NCBI GenBank assembly: GCA_037446395.1
Contig: JBBIIP010000003.1
Span: 1-64,000 of the forward strand
Length of the DNA stretch: 64,000 bases
Origin: JAAYJT01 sp037446395
Lineage (GTDB): Bacteria; Bacteroidota; Bacteroidia; Bacteroidales; JAAYJT01
Reading direction: 5' to 3'
The notes beneath the pieces are model-generated. The model made no database searches. It was not told the origin of the DNA and worked only from the letters and a program-made list of their open reading frames with translations. The position numbers and the translations under genes are program-made. The stretch's first letter is position 1, and every line of letters begins with the position of its first letter. Below are positions 18,579-25,561 of this stretch, one piece after another.

Positions 18579-18616
18579 AAGCCATCAGAGGCAGCACGAA
18601 TCTTCAAAATTGTATG

Positions 18617-18624
18617 TAATTTTG
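18617..18624 (+). promoter_or_regulatory. -7 promoter element of the TPP-riboswitch transcript
   Basis: TAATTTTG fits the TAnnTTTG consensus. It would place the transcript start near 18630, just before the TPP aptamer, which is the expected arrangement. No good -33 TTTG is visible. Confidence 0.55.
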
Positions 18625-18634
18625 CATTAGCGTT

Positions 18635-18718
18635 CTCAAAAATAGGGGTGCCCCAATATGAAGGGCTGAGATCAAACCCATCGAACCTGATCCGGGTAAT
18701 GCCGGCGAAGGGAAAGGG
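18635..18718 (+). promoter_or_regulatory. TPP (THI-box) riboswitch
   Basis: The core TPP-aptamer segments are all present in order: GGGGTGCC (18645-18652), GGGCTGAGATCAAACCC (18663-18679, the pyrimidine-binding helix), GAACCTGATCCGGGTAATGCC (18683-18703, the pyrophosphate-binding side) and GGCGAAGGGAAA (18704-18715). The aptamer binds thiamin pyrophosphate and normally represses the downstream gene. The gene controlled is the TonB-dependent receptor starting at 18876. The leader is unusually long (about 160 nt between aptamer and start codon) and includes a second hairpin and a repeat element. Confidence 0.95.
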
Positions 18719-18719
18719 T

Positions 18720-18766
18720 AAACTTTATGAAAGGAGGCAGTTGCCTCTAAATGCCTCCTAAAGTTT
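18720..18766 (+). promoter_or_regulatory. Strong hairpin after the TPP aptamer, candidate expression platform
   Basis: AAACTTT (18720-18726) plus AGGAGGCA (18732-18739) pair with TGCCTCCT (18752-18759) and AAAGTTT (18760-18766), giving a 15-bp stem with a short bulge and a 12-nt loop. No U-run follows, so a simple intrinsic terminator is doubtful. It might act by alternative pairing with the aptamer 3' side, or with a downstream element. Confidence 0.55.
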
Positions 18767-18773
18767 AACCAAC

Positions 18774-18861
18774 AAGATCGGAATAGTTATGAAACGGACA
18801 TGTTTGCAGGGCAAGCACAAACGCCTGGAAAATTTGCAAACCCGGAGTTCATTCCGACCTT
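18774..18861. repeat. Palindromic intergenic element, copy B
   Basis: An 88 bp element between the riboswitch and the receptor start. The outer arms AAGATCGGAAT (18774-18784) and ATTCCGACCTT (18851-18861) are inverted repeats with one mismatch; the inner arms GTTTGCA (18802-18808) and TGCAAAC (18835-18841) are exact. It shares order and spacing of blocks with the element at 9437-9512. Both copies end 14-19 bp before an ATG. It could be a miniature dispersed repeat or an RNA structure in the 5' leader. Confidence 0.75.
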
Positions 18862-18875
18862 AAAAAAGATTTTGG

Positions 18876-21323
18876 ATGAAAAAATCATTGTTTCTTTTGT
18901 TGCTTATGGCAGCTAAATTGGCAGCCATGTCTCAGATCAGCCTGAGCGGATACGTTCTGGATTACGAAACCAACGACCCTTTGATGGGGGCCCACATCGT
19001 TGTCGAAAATACATTGTTGCGATCGTCATCCAACCAAAAAGGATATTTCCGTTTAAATAATCTACGCCCGGGGACTTATCAGTTGGTTGTAACTCATATT
19101 GGTTATGAAACTTATCGCAAGCAAATTGCCATTGAGTCGCCGGAGACAGTTCAGATAAATCTTCTCAGGAAAACGATTCTAAGCGACGAGGTAGTAATCA
19201 GTGCAACACGAGCTGGTGAGAACACACCCGTTTCGCAAAGCACAATGACCAATACTGACCTGCAACAATTCAACAACGGGCGAGATATCCCCTTTGTGCT
19301 TGAAACATTGCCATCGGTGGTTTCGACATCAGATGCCGGGACAGGCGTGGGGTACACGAATCTGCGCATTCGAGGCACTGACATGAATCGCATCAACATC
19401 ACAGTGAATGGAATTCCATTGAACGACAGCGAGTCGCATGGGGTTTGGTGGGTGAACATGCCTGATTTTATTACTTCGGTTGATAATTTACAGGTGCAGC
19501 GAGGAGTGGGTACATCCACAAATGGTGCAGCAGCGTTTGGCGCCACCCTTAATATGCAAACAAATCGTTTCAACGAAAACCCTTATGCCGAACTTTCATC
19601 GGGTGTTGGGTCATTCAATACATTTCGCAACAGAATTTGTTTTGGTTCGGGTTTGCTGAAGAAAAACTTTACATTCGATGGAAGGCTTTCAAAAATTACC
19701 TCCGATGGCTACATTGACCGGGCGTGGGCAAATCTTTATTCTCATTATCTAACCGCAGCATACCAAGGCAAGAAAACTGTAATCCGGGCAAAGACGTTTT
19801 CAGGAACCGAACATACCTATCAGGCCTGGAATGGTGTTCCATCTTCTATGCTGACGACCCATCGCACATATAACGGAACCGGCGAATACACATTACCCAG
19901 TGGTGATAAAGCCTATTATGACAACGAAACCGATAACTATAAACAAGACCATTATCAGTTTTTTCTTTTAAACGAGCCTTTGCGAAATACAACATTGCAG
20001 CTGGCACTACACTACACCAAGGGATTTGGTTACTATGAGCAATTTAAAGAAAACCGCAAATTTTCCGACTATGGGTTGCCTGCAATCAAACTCCCGGGAA
20101 ACTACCTGATACAGGGTAACGATACACTCTATTTTGCAGGCGGTCAGATAAAACGCACCGACTTAATTCGCCGAAAATATCTTGACAATGATTTTTATGG
20201 CATGATTTGGTCGGCCAACCACCAACAAAATAATTTGCAGTTGACATTGGGCGGTTCGTGGAACAAATATTTCGGCGATCATTACGGAACCGTGATCTGG
20301 GCTCGGTTTTTGCCTCAGGCAGGAATGAATTACCGATGGTATGACAATACCGGCAGGAAAAGAGATTTCAACATTTATGCAAAGCTGCACATGCAACTCA
20401 ATAGTCGCTGGCGCCTGTTTGGCGATCTGCAGTTTCGTGCGATCAACTATAGCATTGACGGCATTGACGATGACCTCCGCAATATTACCCAGCAGCATGA
20501 CTTTGCTTTTATCAACCCTAAGTTTGGAATCATGTGGGAGCCTGGCCCGAATCACAAATTTTATTTGTCATACGCCAATGCCAACAGAGAGCCAAACCGC
20601 TCAAATTATACAGATGCCAACCCATTGCAGCCCCTGCCAACTGAAGAAATGCTTCATGATGTTGAATTTGGTTATAAATACAATTCTTCAACCATCAACC
20701 TGGCGGTGGGAGCGTATTATATGTATTATGTTGATCAGCTCGTGCTTACCGGAAAGATTAACGATGTGGGAGCTCCTGTGATGACCAACGTACCCAAAAG
20801 CTATCGTGCAGGCATAGAAGCTGAAACCATTTTCAAACCAGCCAAGTGGGTGCAATGGAGTGGCAACCTAAACCTTAGCCGTAATATTATTGCTGAGCTA
20901 TCCGAATATATTGACGATTGGGACAATTGGGGTTCACAAATCGAAAACCAGATTCAAAACACATATTTGTCATTTTCGCCAGGCATCGTAGCAAGCAGCT
21001 ATTTTTCATTTAATCCGGTCAACAAAATGAATGTTTCCTTGCAGTCGAAGTTTGTCGGGCAGCAATATATTGATAACACATCAAGCTCAGAACGCAAACT
21101 TGACCCATACCTGGTAAACAACCTTAAGGTTCAATATCATATCAAAATACCAAAATTACCTGATGCCGAAATCATGCTGCAAATCAACAACTTGTTTAAT
21201 GAAAAGTATGAAACCAATGCCTGGGTTTATCGCTATTTTTATCAGGGACGCTACGAGTCCATGGATGGATTTTTCCCGCAGGCAGGCATAAATTTTATGA
21301 TTGGTGTTAATTTGAGCCTCTAA
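18876..21323 (+). CDS. TonB-dependent receptor under TPP riboswitch control (probable thiamin/thiamin-phosphate uptake)
   Basis: 815 residues. Signal peptide 1-20 (ending AMSQ), carboxypeptidase-regulatory-like domain at about 20-105 (LSGYVLDYETNDPLMGAHI), plug at about 115-225 (YTNLRIRGTDMNRINITVNG, then VQRGVGTSTNGAAAFG), then a long barrel ending GVNLSL. TonB-dependent receptors move scarce ligands across the outer membrane. Ligand inference: the TPP riboswitch in its leader strongly suggests thiamin or a thiamin derivative, as described for other Bacteroidota receptors. No inner-membrane transporter (PnuT-like) or thi biosynthesis gene is next to it. Start is the ATG at 18876. Confidence 0.93.
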   Translation: MKKSLFLLLLMAAKLAAMSQISLSGYVLDYETNDPLMGAHIVVENTLLRSSSNQKGYFRLNNLRPGTYQLVVTHIGYETYRKQIAIESPETVQINLLRKTILSDEVVISATRAGENTPVSQSTMTNTDLQQFNNGRDIPFVLETLPSVVSTSDAGTGVGYTNLRIRGTDMNRINITVNGIPLNDSESHGVWWVNMPDFITSVDNLQVQRGVGTSTNGAAAFGATLNMQTNRFNENPYAELSSGVGSFNTFRNRICFGSGLLKKNFTFDGRLSKITSDGYIDRAWANLYSHYLTAAYQGKKTVIRAKTFSGTEHTYQAWNGVPSSMLTTHRTYNGTGEYTLPSGDKAYYDNETDNYKQDHYQFFLLNEPLRNTTLQLALHYTKGFGYYEQFKENRKFSDYGLPAIKLPGNYLIQGNDTLYFAGGQIKRTDLIRRKYLDNDFYGMIWSANHQQNNLQLTLGGSWNKYFGDHYGTVIWARFLPQAGMNYRWYDNTGRKRDFNIYAKLHMQLNSRWRLFGDLQFRAINYSIDGIDDDLRNITQQHDFAFINPKFGIMWEPGPNHKFYLSYANANREPNRSNYTDANPLQPLPTEEMLHDVEFGYKYNSSTINLAVGAYYMYYVDQLVLTGKINDVGAPVMTNVPKSYRAGIEAETIFKPAKWVQWSGNLNLSRNIIAELSEYIDDWDNWGSQIENQIQNTYLSFSPGIVASSYFSFNPVNKMNVSLQSKFVGQQYIDNTSSSERKLDPYLVNNLKVQYHIKIPKLPDAEIMLQINNLFNEKYETNAWVYRYFYQGRYESMDGFFPQAGINFMIGVNLSL

Positions 21324-21344
21324 TCTTTCAGCACTTGTATTGAT

Positions 21345-21352
21345 TATCTTTG
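21345..21352 (+). promoter_or_regulatory. -7 promoter element before smpB
   Basis: TATCTTTG matches TAnnTTTG and lies 40 bp before the smpB ATG. No well-spaced -33 TTTG is evident. It suggests smpB has its own promoter rather than reading through from the receptor gene. Confidence 0.45.
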
Positions 21353-21391
21353 CCATATCGCCAGATTAGTACTTGACTCGCCAGAGAGCAT

Positions 21392-21841
21392 ATGAACAAC
21401 ACGATCACGATACGAAACAAAAAAGCCGGCTTCGAGTTTTTTCTTCTCGAAGAGTTCACTGCTGGAATTCAACTTACAGGAACCGAAATCAAATCAATAC
21501 GTGCCGGCAAAGCCAGTATCAACGATGCCTATTGCAGCCTGACAGGATCGGAGCTCTTTGTAATCAATATGCACATTGCCGAATATGAAACCGGGTCATA
21601 CAATAATCATGAACCCAAACGCGATCGTAAACTCCTGTTGAATCGGCGTGAAATAAGAAAAATCACAATTAAAATAAACGAGAGAGGGTTTACGATAATT
21701 CCTGTATTGCTTTTTCTGAATGAGAAAGGTTTGGCAAAGCTTAAAATTGCAATTGCGAAAGGGAAAAAGAAGTATGACAAACGAGAAACCCTTAAGACGA
21801 AAGACCAACGTCGCGAGCTGGAGAGAGATGAAAAGTATTAA
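21392..21841 (+). CDS. smpB: SsrA-binding protein SmpB
   Basis: 149 residues. RNA-binding partner of tmRNA in trans-translation rescue of stalled ribosomes. Diagnostic segments: NKKAGFEFFLLEEFTAGIQL near the N-terminus, GTEIKSIRAGKASINDAY, and the C-terminal tail KKKYDKRETLKTKDQRRE, which becomes helical in the ribosomal mRNA channel. Start is the ATG at 21392. The ssrA RNA gene itself is not in this window. A YhdH-type oxidoreductase gene follows after 36 nt. Confidence 0.97.
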   Translation: MNNTITIRNKKAGFEFFLLEEFTAGIQLTGTEIKSIRAGKASINDAYCSLTGSELFVINMHIAEYETGSYNNHEPKRDRKLLLNRREIRKITIKINERGFTIIPVLLFLNEKGLAKLKIAIAKGKKKYDKRETLKTKDQRRELERDEKY

Positions 21842-21877
21842 AATTGCGTTTATTCAGAACCAGAGCAATACCTTTCT

Positions 21878-22885
21878 ATGAACCATACAAGATTCAGCGC
21901 ATTTGTTGTAAGCGAAAATTCTAAGGGCGAATTTCTTGGCAACCGGATTGAGCGTTCCATCGAAGAATTGCCGCCAAATGAGGTTTTAATCAGGGTTTTG
22001 TATTCTTCATTAAACTACAAAGATGCACTTTCGGCAAGCGGCCACAAAGGGATCACAAAAAACTATCCCCACACTCCCGGAATTGATGCCGCCGGGGTGG
22101 TTGAACAAAGTTCGTCTCTTTCTTTCGCAATTGGTGATAAGGTGATCGTAACGGGTTATGACCTGGGCATGAACACCAGCGGTGGTTTTGGGCAATACAT
22201 ACGGGTGCCTGCTGCCTGGGTGGTTCCTTTGCCCCAAGGGCTAACGCTCAAGGAATCTATGATGCTTGGAACGGCCGGGTTTACTGCGGCATACGCAGTG
22301 TACAAACTCATTGCTTGTGGCCAAAGCCCCGGCGCAGGGCCAATCCTGGTCACAGGAGCCACCGGAGGTGTTGGAAGTTTGTCTGTGGCATTGCTTTCGA
22401 GTGCAGGATTTCAGGTGATCGCTGCTACCGGAAAATCCGGCGTTGAAGATTATTTGTTGAGTTTGGGAGCCTCAGCGGTGATTCATCGCAACCTCACAAA
22501 CGACACCTCAGGCAAGGCCCTTCTGAGGCCAAGGTGGGCCGGCGCAGTTGACACAGTGGGTGGAAATATACTTGCAACCGCTATGAAGGCCTGCCTGCCT
22601 CATGGAAATGTGGCCAGCCTCGGCAATGTACTTTCCGCTGATCTCAATATCAGTGTCTTTCCGTTTATACTCAATGGCATCAATTTGCTTGGCATTGACT
22701 CGGCCACATGCCCTATGGCTATCCGGAAGGAATTATGGAATAAACTTGCCTGCGAATGGAAGCCTGCTGCATTGGAAAAAATCGCTTCTGGCTGCACACT
22801 TGATGAAATTATTCATTTCATTGATGAAATTCTTCAAGGCAATATTCTGGGAAGAAAATACATTCAGCTTTGGCCTGGAGAATAA
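21878..22885 (+). CDS. YhdH/YhfP-family quinone oxidoreductase (MDR superfamily)
   Basis: 335 residues, a medium-chain dehydrogenase/reductase without the structural zinc Cys cluster. The YhdH/AcuI family marks are SSLNYKDALSASGHKGI near residue 50, TPGIDAAGVV, and the cofactor-binding ILVTGATGGVGSLSVALL at about residue 155. Known members use NADPH and include acryloyl-CoA reductases. The substrate here is not established. It is 36 nt after smpB, probably in the same transcript. Start is the ATG at 21878. Confidence 0.9.
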   Translation: MNHTRFSAFVVSENSKGEFLGNRIERSIEELPPNEVLIRVLYSSLNYKDALSASGHKGITKNYPHTPGIDAAGVVEQSSSLSFAIGDKVIVTGYDLGMNTSGGFGQYIRVPAAWVVPLPQGLTLKESMMLGTAGFTAAYAVYKLIACGQSPGAGPILVTGATGGVGSLSVALLSSAGFQVIAATGKSGVEDYLLSLGASAVIHRNLTNDTSGKALLRPRWAGAVDTVGGNILATAMKACLPHGNVASLGNVLSADLNISVFPFILNGINLLGIDSATCPMAIRKELWNKLACEWKPAALEKIASGCTLDEIIHFIDEILQGNILGRKYIQLWPGE

Positions 22886-22958
22886 CCTGTTGGTTGATAC
22901 ATGAACCCTATCCGCCGAAAACAATTAAACAAAAATTGCTTCAGCTCAAATTTTGTCG

Positions 22959-22966
22959 TAATTTTG
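22959..22966 (+). promoter_or_regulatory. Promoter before the SnoaL-like gene
   Basis: TAATTTTG (-7 box) with a weak ATTG at 22935-22938, spaced 20 nt, as the -33 box. Transcription would begin near 22972, about 68 nt upstream of the start codon. Confidence 0.5.
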
Positions 22967-23039
22967 AAGGGCATGACTTTGCAAGCATTCGTTCTTTTTA
23001 AAGGTGATTTTTTATTAAACTCAATTTCAAGGAGGAATC

Positions 23040-23513
23040 ATGAAAAAATTACTACTCATTTTATTGTTCCTGGCGGGCAGTATTATGACTGCCCAGAATT
23101 ACACCAAAAAAAATAATGGGGAAGAAACCAAAATTCTCCTGGTGCTCGAAAAGTACATCCTTGCTTCTGAAACGCAAAACCTGCAACTAATTGAAGAAAT
23201 TTGGGCAACCGATGAACCTATCGTGGTTTTTGGCACCGATGCAGGAGAAAAGATACTGGGTTGGCCTGATCTGAAAAACGCTTATCGCAGGCAATTCAAT
23301 TCATTTAAAGACACTTATATTTCAGCCCGCGATCAGATCGTAAATATTAATGAAACAGGCAATACCGCATGGGTCTCTCAAATTCTAAATTATAACTTTT
23401 TGCTTGAGGGTGTTTCAAAAAAGTTTGAAGGTGTTCGTTTCACAGGGGTTATGGTCAAGAAAAGCGGGCAATGGAAGTTAGTTCAGCTACATCTTTCTCT
23501 GCCGCTGCTATAA
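23040..23513 (+). CDS. Exported SnoaL/NTF2-like protein
   Basis: 157 residues. A signal peptide (MKKLLLILLFLAGSIMTAQ) is followed by one NTF2/SnoaL-fold domain: ILLVLEKYILASETQNLQLI, then IWATDEPIVVFG, then VRFTGVMVKKSGQWKLVQLH. These domains bind small hydrophobic ligands or act as scaffolds; no catalytic residues can be assigned. The start is fixed by a textbook Shine-Dalgarno, AAGGAGG at 23029-23035, four bases before the ATG. This is unusual in a genome that otherwise hardly uses such sites and suggests high expression. Confidence 0.85.
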   Translation: MKKLLLILLFLAGSIMTAQNYTKKNNGEETKILLVLEKYILASETQNLQLIEEIWATDEPIVVFGTDAGEKILGWPDLKNAYRRQFNSFKDTYISARDQIVNINETGNTAWVSQILNYNFLLEGVSKKFEGVRFTGVMVKKSGQWKLVQLHLSLPLL

Positions 23514-23521
23514 AGCACAAT

Positions 23522-23616
23522 GAGGGCTGCCTTCTCTCCGAAATCAAGATATGATTGAATCAAAACCAGTGAATTTGGCGTTGATAATCAGCACTTCAAA
23601 GATTAAGACAGCCCTC
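23522..23616. repeat. Long-loop inverted repeat between SnoaL-like gene and mscL
   Basis: GAGGGCTG (23522-23529) and CAGCCCTC (23609-23616) are exact inverted copies separated by 79 nt, filling most of the 125 nt between two convergent genes. It could be a bidirectional terminator base or the outer stem of a small RNA; no U-run directly follows either arm. Confidence 0.4.
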
Positions 23617-23638
23617 GATAGCCTTAGTAATAAATGTT

Positions 23639-24046
23639 TTATTTCTTTTTCAGAAGGTCCCTGATTTCGGTCAGTAATTCTTCTTCTTTTGTCGGAGCCG
23701 GAGGTGCGGGCGGTGCAGCAGGAGCTTCTTCCTTTTTCTTAGTCGCACTGATGGCCTTGATCATCATGAAAATGGCGAATGCAATAATCAGAAAATCAAT
23801 CACATTCTGAATAAACATCCCATAATTCCACATTACTGCAGGCGTTTCGCCAACTTCAGCTTTGATGGTCAGGGCCAAATCCTTGAAGTCAACACCTCCC
23901 AGCAATACACCCAAAGGCGGCATGAGAATGTCGTTTACAAAAGAGCTTACGATTTTTCCGAAGGCTCCACCGATGATCACGGCAACAGCCAAATCAACCA
24001 CATTGCCACGCATAGCAAAGGCTTTGAATTCTTTTAAGAGACTCAT
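23639..24046 (-). CDS. mscL: Large-conductance mechanosensitive channel MscL
   Basis: 135 residues. Homopentameric inner-membrane safety valve opened by membrane tension in hypo-osmotic shock. TM1 with the pore constriction reads NVVDLAVAVIIGGAFGKIV, followed by SSFVNDILMPPLG, and TM2 is FIQNVIDFLIIAFAIFMM. The C-terminal cytosolic helix is preceded by a Pro/Ala-rich linker (APAAPPAPPAPTKEEEL). Start is the ATG at 24046. Confidence 0.97.
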   Translation of the reverse strand: MSLLKEFKAFAMRGNVVDLAVAVIIGGAFGKIVSSFVNDILMPPLGVLLGGVDFKDLALTIKAEVGETPAVMWNYGMFIQNVIDFLIIAFAIFMMIKAISATKKKEEAPAAPPAPPAPTKEEELLTEIRDLLKKK

Positions 24047-24124
24047 GATTTTTTGTTTTAGGTTAATACTACACTATATTGAAAAACCTGACAACGCAGG
24101 CAACTTCCACAAATCTAAGAAAAA

Positions 24125-25048
24125 TCAGAACTTATATGATAGCCCAACGCCCAATACTTCTTTGAACTGGGTGCGTGGGCCTGTTTTATCAATGGTTCCG
24201 TCGTTATTTGAGTCAACTCCGATCATGATGTCGTCGTCATAAATTAAATGGGTGGCAAGGCTGACAGTGATGAACTTATTTACCTTCATCAGTATCAGGG
24301 TTTCCCAGTTCACATCAATATTCTGAGGGTTATTTAAGAAATTCGAAAAAAAGTCGGCTTTGGTTTGAAGGGAAATGTTTTCAATCAAGTCTTTTTTATA
24401 CGCTGCTCTGACATATCCTCCAACTTCGCTTCTTGATTTTTTGCCCGGGTCAACTCCGAATGCACCTGCTTTCGAAAGTTTATCGTCGTTCACAATGGTA
24501 ATCCTCCCGGTAAAGGGAGCCAGAAAAAGGCTAAGATTTTCAATTCCTTTATAATCCATTCCGATAGCCCCAAGCAGATAGGCCGGGGCAAGAAATGTCG
24601 AAATTACCGTGTTATCAGTTGGTGATTTGAATCCTTTTGTCATCTGGGTTCTAAAGTTAACCAGTCCGGAATAGAACCATGTTTCAGAGGCTTTCATTCC
24701 TATCTTCGACATAAAATCGAGTTTATCGTCGGTTTTGATTGTGCTGCCCTTGCCTTGCTTCATCATTCCGTAGCCAAGATCCAGGGTGTTGTTTGATGCC
24801 AGTGTTCCTTTTCCAAAGTTTGCAAACAGGCTCAGCAAACCATTTCCAGATATAGAATTTTGCCCTCCGGCGGCCCAATTGGAAAGCGATACCTGCGAGA
24901 ATCCAAGCGAGAACAATCCGCCTTTTTGCCATCCTTGAGGCAAGTCGGTTTTCACTTTTTTAAGCCCGGCTTCTGTTTCAAGCACTTGGGCTGAGGCGGA
25001 TGTGGCAATAAAGATTGCAATGATTAATGTTGTCAGTGGTTTTTTCAT
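24125..25048 (-). CDS. DUF3078 outer-membrane-like protein
   Basis: 307 residues from the ATG at 25048 (MKKPLTTLIIAIFIATSASAQ, signal peptide); the 12-residue upstream extension was rejected. The DUF3078 signature GWQKGGLFSLGFSQVSLSNW and AAGGQNSISGNG follows directly after the signal peptide. The rest consists of alternating beta-strands and ends GVGLSYKF with a terminal aromatic, as expected of an outer-membrane barrel. Function unknown. A TAnnTTTG-type element (TATTTTTG) is readable on the minus strand at 25066-25073, just upstream, so it may be transcribed separately from the gene before it. Confidence 0.82.
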   Translation of the reverse strand: MKKPLTTLIIAIFIATSASAQVLETEAGLKKVKTDLPQGWQKGGLFSLGFSQVSLSNWAAGGQNSISGNGLLSLFANFGKGTLASNNTLDLGYGMMKQGKGSTIKTDDKLDFMSKIGMKASETWFYSGLVNFRTQMTKGFKSPTDNTVISTFLAPAYLLGAIGMDYKGIENLSLFLAPFTGRITIVNDDKLSKAGAFGVDPGKKSRSEVGGYVRAAYKKDLIENISLQTKADFFSNFLNNPQNIDVNWETLILMKVNKFITVSLATHLIYDDDIMIGVDSNNDGTIDKTGPRTQFKEVLGVGLSYKF

Positions 25049-25088
25049 AGTGTTTCTGAATTGAACAAAAATACAAAAAATCAATAAT

Positions 25089-25532
25089 TCAAAAAATCAA
25101 TTTAAAAAGTTCAATAACCCTTCTTTCACTCAAAATAAATAAGTAAATTTTATGAAAGTTTGTCTCAAAGGCCCAATTACAAATCTTTGAAGGCGTTTTA
25201 AGGTCCATTAAATCGTCTTTTTGGCCGGCTACAAGAATCAACCAATAAGCATCAAGTATTTTCTTTTGATACAAAGAAAGTTTTTCATCTTTACGGCGAA
25301 TGGCCGATTCTATCATCTCTTTGGTAATATATTTTTTAGGAGATGGGTTCTTAGAATCTTCAATTTGAGTGAGTTCGATGCCGATTGAATATTTTGTACT
25401 GGTTTTAATGATAAAATCAGGCGATTCGGACTTAATAAGCTTGCCTTTGGGAAAATCAGGACAGTGTTTCCTGAAAAGCTTGATTATATGCTCTTCAGAG
25501 AGTGATTTTCCTGTCATCTGTCTTGCAAGCAT
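25089..25532 (-). CDS. Hypothetical protein with possible PD-(D/E)xK-like nuclease motif
   Basis: 147 residues from the ATG at 25532; a second ATG at 25517 is also possible. The order of elements resembles a restriction-endonuclease-like fold: ESPDFIIKT (Asp39), YSIGIELTQIED (Glu53, with Thr55 where the classical motif has Lys), then a helix EMIESAIRRKDEKLSLYQK and a strand DAYWLILVAG. Whether it is a nuclease is a guess, since the Lys is missing or displaced. It lies 29 nt downstream of the glycyl radical enzyme gene on the same strand, but no metabolic link is evident. Confidence 0.6.
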   Translation of the reverse strand: MLARQMTGKSLSEEHIIKLFRKHCPDFPKGKLIKSESPDFIIKTSTKYSIGIELTQIEDSKNPSPKKYITKEMIESAIRRKDEKLSLYQKKILDAYWLILVAGQKDDLMDLKTPSKICNWAFETNFHKIYLFILSERRVIELFKLIF

Positions 25533-25561
25533 GTGGTCAAAATATTTTCAACCCCTAAAAA

